Shown one piece after another: positions 60,618 to 64,000 of a DNA stretch of 64,000 bases. How positions within the stretch are numbered: position 1 is the stretch's first letter; each line of letters begins with the position of its first letter. The DNA lies in assembly GCA_963721075.1 (NCBI GenBank), contig CAVRHV010000023.1, forward strand, positions 186,001-250,000. The letters run 5' to 3'. The notes under the pieces were generated by a model, which was not told the origin of the DNA, ran no database searches, and saw only the letters and a list, made by a program, of their open reading frames with translations. This stretch comes from DATFVA01 sp963721075 (GTDB lineage Bacteria > Bacteroidota > Ignavibacteria > Ignavibacteriales > Ignavibacteriaceae). The position numbers were made by a program, and so were the translations under genes.

Positions 60618-62725
60618 TTAAAATGACTTAAATAAAAACAATAAAATTACTAACGAGAATATCACCAATACGATATAGGTCTGAACCTTACCCGTCTGGA
60701 AGCGTCTGAAGATTAATCCTACAAATCCGGAGAGGTAGGCCATAAAGTTTACAAGTCCGTCAACTACAACATTATCGAATTTTCCGCTGAACCTTGAAAG
60801 ACCTTTTGTAACAGTAGCAGAACCATTAACGATTCCGTCGACAAAGAATAAATCAAACCACGCAAGAAACTTGCTTAGACCAATTGTGCCTGCAACAAAT
60901 GTGGCGTAGTAGAACTCATCGAAATACCACTTATTCAGAGAGAGCAGATAAAGCGGCTTTAATTTTTCTGCAAGTTTATCCGCACTTATCTTCTGCCACT
61001 GGTACATTGTATATGCGAGAAGTATTCCGAATCCTGCAAGGAAGAGTGAAAGGAACATTGCAGGGTAATGAACATGGTGCATTGCTTCAGTGTATGCTGA
61101 GGAGAAAATTACTTCTGGTTCCTGTTACTTCCACCTCCTGTCCTACGTCTGCCTTGATATCGGTCTTCATAAAGTCGTAACGTGCGTTATCGGGAACAGA
61201 CAGTTCCGGAACCTTAACCCACTTCGACATCAATGCACCGGCTTCAGGGTTAAAGGGATTTGGGGTGTACCATATAAAAATAGAGAGCATTGAAAGTACA
61301 ACCAGGGGCATTGCCATTGCGAACTTAGATTCATGTGCATGATCGTATTTTTCCTGGTTGCGTGGTTTACCATGGAATGTCAGGATCAGCAGTCTGAACA
61401 TATAGAATGCGGTTAAAGCTGCCACGAAGAATCCGACTACCGGGAAGAACCAGTGTCCGGTCAGCGAAGCAAAAGCATAGGAACCGGCAAGTATACCATC
61501 CTTACTGAGGAATCCTGATGTTAGAGGAATACCCGAAATTGCCAGTGATGCGATAAGGAATGAAGCATAGGTAATCGGCATCTTCTTCCTTAGTCCTCCC
61601 ATTTCTCTGATGTCCTGTTCATGGTGCATTGCATATATTACCGAACCGGAATCAAGGAACAAACAGGCTTTGAAGAAAGCGTGTGTTATTAAATGGAAGA
61701 ATGCAAACTGGTATGCTCCAACTCCAAGGGCCATAACCATATAACCTAACTGGCTTACAGTTGAGTAGGCAAGTACCTTTTTAATATCGTTTTGTGTTAA
61801 AGCGATAGTAGCAGGAATAAGAGCTGACAGGGCTCCAATAATGGCGATGAAAAGAAGAGCATCTCCCGTAAGCATTGTGAAAATCCTGGTCACAAAAAAT
61901 ACACCTGCCGCGACCATTGTAGCAGCATGTATAAGAGCACTTACCGGTGTAGGACCCTCCATTGCGTCAGGCAGCCATACGTGAAGAGGAAACTGTGCAG
62001 ATTTTCCTATAGCACCGCAGAAGAGCAGAATTCCTGTCATAGTTAACCAGAACTCACTATTAAAAGGGAGCTGCCCGTTTGAGATCGCCAGAAATATTTT
62101 ATCAAAAGTGAAAGTATGATAAGTGGAATATAAAATCAGTATTCCTGCAAGCATTCCGATATCACCGATCCTGTTTACCAGAAAAGCTTTTTTACCTGCG
62201 TCTGAAGCACTTTTCTTTTCATACCAGAAACCGATCAGCAGGTATGAAGAAATACCTACAAGCTCCCAGAAGATATACATCATGAAAAAGTTATGAGTCA
62301 AAACTATTCCGCTCATAGAAAAGACGAACAGTCCCAGGTATGCAAAGTACCTGCTGAATCTTTTATCGCCTTCCATATAAATGGTGGAAAATATGTGAAC
62401 CAGAAAACTGATCAGAAATACCGCCATAATCATAATTACAGAAATATTATCCAGCAGTATTCCCAGTTCGATCTTTAATTCACCAAGTAAAGGAATGTTT
62501 CCCAGGTTAATCCACACGAACTCAGCAGTAATATTTGAATTTAAGTATGTGGACAGTTTTACTGATACAAGTATTATTGTAAAAACAAATCCAAGACCCA
62601 CGGTAAATATCTCAAACCAGTAGGCTGCTTTGAATTTCTTCCCGATGAAAAGGGTTACTAATAAATCCGAGCAGGGGAAGAAACAGAACTGCAGTTGCAA
62701 GCTGTATTAAAGTTGATTCTGCCAT
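60618..62725 (-). CDS. nuoL: NADH-quinone oxidoreductase subunit L, frame broken twice
   Basis: About 701 aa merged, normal for NuoL. True start is ATG 62725 (MAESTLIQLATAVLFLPLLG), six bases after nuoK. A single extra base near 62650-62668 puts the next part (LVTLFIGKKFKAAYWFEIF) into another frame. That frame has IFWELVGISSYLLIGFWYE, QFPLHVWLPDAMEGPTPVSA and KVLAYSTVSQLGYMV, and stops at 61087. A second extra base near 61105-61125 separates GTRSNF from SSAYTEAMHHVHYPAMFLSL, after which the C-terminal helices continue to 60618. An essential proton-pumping subunit with two insertions is more easily explained by sequence error than by loss. Confidence 0.93.
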
Positions 62726-62730
62726 ACTAT

Positions 62731-63042
62731 TCAATCTTTCAGTCTGTCTATTTCATCAACATTTACAGTTGAGAAGGTTTTATAAATATTTAATACTATT
62801 GCGAGAGCAATTGCGGCCTCGGCGGCTGCCAGCACGATGATGAACAATGCCATTGCCTGGCCGTTATATCCGAAGTTTCCGAATTTGGAAAATGCAATAA
62901 AGTTGATATTCGCTGCATTTAGTATCAGTTCTACGCCCATTAAAACCATAACTGCATTTCTTCTTGTTATGATACCGAAGAGGCCCATCGAAAAGAGTAG
63001 AACACTGATTATTAAAAAATGATTAAGACCTATGTTTTCCAT
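62731..63042 (-). CDS. nuoK: NADH-quinone oxidoreductase subunit K
   Basis: 103 aa, three transmembrane segments, with the conserved membrane Glu in MGVELILNAANINFIAF and LAAAEAAIALAIVLN. Between nuoJ and nuoL, with gaps of only a few bases. Intact. Confidence 0.97.
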   Translation of the reverse strand: MENIGLNHFLIISVLLFSMGLFGIITRRNAVMVLMGVELILNAANINFIAFSKFGNFGYNGQAMALFIIVLAAAEAAIALAIVLNIYKTFSTVNVDEIDRLKD

Positions 63043-63045
63043 AAT

Positions 63046-63534
63046 TTACCTGCGAGCTATTGAAGCTGCTCCTAATAATGCTATTAAAAGAATAATTCCC
63101 AGAAGTTCGAATACAATAACGTATTCCTGCAGAAGCAGTGTACCGATAGTTCCTGCATCGGGAAGCGGTACATTTGCAGGAAGTACTTTCCAGTTAGTGT
63201 TAACTGCAGACGATAAAAGAAGTCCTGCAAATAATCCCACTCCTATTGCGGCCGGAAGCATCTGCATTGTTCCCGTTTTGATCTGAACGTTCGTAATCTT
63301 GTTTGTAAGCATCACGCCGAAGATCAGAAGAATAAGGATGCCGCCTACGTAAACGATAAGCTGTACTATTGCTACAAAATCTGCTCCCAGCAGAACATAG
63401 ATTCCTGCAACACCAAAGAATGTAAACAACAGGTAGAAAGCAGAATGCACAATGTTCCGGGTTGTTACAACGAAGAATGCAGAGATCAGTGTTACTGCTG
63501 CGAAGAGATAAAAGATTATGTCGTATATATTCAT
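63046..63534 (-). CDS. nuoJ: NADH-quinone oxidoreductase subunit J
   Basis: 162 aa membrane subunit with about five hydrophobic segments; ARNIVHSAFYLLFTF-like start (TRNIVHSAFYLLFTFFGVAG) and VQLIVYVGGILILLIFGVML are family hallmarks. Starts 16 bases after the nuoI stop and ends 3 bases before nuoK. Confidence 0.96.
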   Translation of the reverse strand: MNIYDIIFYLFAAVTLISAFFVVTTRNIVHSAFYLLFTFFGVAGIYVLLGADFVAIVQLIVYVGGILILLIFGVMLTNKITNVQIKTGTMQMLPAAIGVGLFAGLLLSSAVNTNWKVLPANVPLPDAGTIGTLLLQEYVIVFELLGIILLIALLGAASIARR

Positions 63535-63550
63535 CTTAAAATATCTTTAT

Positions 63551-64000
63551 TTAATTAGCACTTCCGGAATTTTCCGGTGGTTTGTTTTCAGATTTATTCT
63601 CGGTTTTCGGCTCTGTCTTTGGTTCAGCTTTAGGGGCTGCTGCTTTTTCTGCAGCTGCCTTCGCTGCGGCGGCCGCTTTCTCTGCTGCTGCAGCTGCTTT
63701 CTGGGCAGCTTTTTCAGCTTCCATCTTAGCAAAGTTGTCCTTCTTTTCCTCAATTTCCTGAGGGGTAAGGGTTACAAAATCATATACAAGTTTATTTCTG
63801 TCGTATTCCGAAAATTCATAAACATCAGTCATATAAATACATTCAGTAGGGCAGGGGAACACGCACAGCTGACAGAAGCAGCATTTCGCAATATCTATAT
63901 CGAATTTGGTTACCCAGAGGGCTTTTTTCTTACCGTTTGATGTTTTTCCGAGGTCCTCAGCAGGGAGACTCTTTACGGTTTCGATCTGAATACAGTCAAC
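63551..64000 (-). CDS. nuoI: NADH-quinone oxidoreductase subunit I with Ala/Lys-rich tail (partial, 5' end outside window)
   Basis: The last 149 residues are present and continue beyond the window edge. The second 4Fe-4S motif CCFCQLCVFPCP (C-x2-C-x2-C-x3-CP) is clear, and VDCIQIETVKSLPAED follows the first cluster. NuoI carries two clusters that pass electrons toward the quinone. After the usual end (YDFVTLTPQEIEEKKDNFAK) there is an extra tail of about 57 residues rich in Ala, Lys, Glu and Pro (EKAAAAAKAAAEKAAAPKAE), ending GSAN. Such a tail is not part of the standard fold. Confidence 0.93.
   Translation of the reverse strand, partial: VDCIQIETVKSLPAEDLGKTSNGKKKALWVTKFDIDIAKCCFCQLCVFPCPTECIYMTDVYEFSEYDRNKLVYDFVTLTPQEIEEKKDNFAKMEAEKAAQKAAAAAEKAAAAAKAAAEKAAAPKAEPKTEPKTENKSENKPPENSGSAN

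Noticed and set aside
60618..61082. Separate small membrane protein downstream of nuoL
   Set aside because: It is the C-terminal part of NuoL; adding it gives a normal 701-aa subunit once one base is removed.

Overview
The window looks like a chromosomal segment of a Bacteroidota/Chlorobi-group bacterium, most likely of the class Ignavibacteria. Evidence: four C-terminal tails with the NYPNPFNP motif (type IX secretion sorting domains), TonB-dependent receptors with carboxypeptidase-like N-terminal domains, DUF4249 and PorV-like partners, an atpD-atpC pair separate from the other ATP synthase genes, and promoters of the Bacteroidota type (TTG, about 19 bases, TAnnTTTG). No rRNA, tRNA, CRISPR array or prophage was seen. 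The placement is inferred from protein families, not from a search.

Layout. 1-10.8 kb (+): alpha-glucan and trehalose cluster (treS fused to a maltokinase-like domain, treZ, a GH57/DUF3536 protein, treY) behind an array of 11-bp repeats. 11-17 kb (-): rpiA with an ACC deaminase-like PLP enzyme, and a TonB receptor / DUF4249 / double-rhodanese lipoprotein operon. 17.3-24.3 kb (+): acetate module of an uptake channel, acetyl-CoA synthetase, a GNAT/acyl-CoA-synthetase protein, an AcuB-like CBS-ACT protein and the deacetylase AcuC; this is a complete set for using acetate and for setting synthetase activity by lysine acetylation. 24.6-29.7 kb: a DUF1697 protein and two large T9SS-secreted proteins. 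30-37 kb (+): lipoate-dependent 2-oxoacid dehydrogenase complex with its own lipoate genes (lpd, lipB, fused E1, two-lipoyl E2, lipA), followed by an IS transposase remnant. 38-51.6 kb (+): surface/secretion block with secreted proteins, a lipoprotein, a TonB receptor, a PorV-like barrel, an NHL lipoprotein and a secreted OB-fold/phospholipase D-type protein. 51.7-53.5 kb: atpDC. 53.7-57.4 kb (-): LON-domain protein, superoxide dismutase and an Fe-S module (rrf2/iscR, cysteine desulfurase, a 102-aa unknown, an A-type carrier) with an IscR-like operator. 57.5-64 kb (-): nuoI-J-K-L-M-N of complex I, nuoI running off the edge.

The most striking feature is technical or evolutionary. At least sixteen single-base frame disruptions lie in otherwise well-conserved genes, including nuoL, the dehydrogenase E2 and acuC. 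All but one add a base, and there is one in-frame TGA. Several hide true gene ends: acuC starts 46 bases upstream of its apparent start, and the lipoprotein at 42776 really ends in an ATGA overlap with the next gene. The likeliest cause is insertion-type sequencing or assembly error; I give the merged gene coordinates and point out each break.

Biologically, the best leads are the acetate/acetylation operon with a truncated ATP-grasp, a maltokinase domain that has lost its expected metal-binding residues, the double rhodanese lipoprotein with no catalytic cysteine, and the T9SS-linked surface operon ending in a PLD-type protein.
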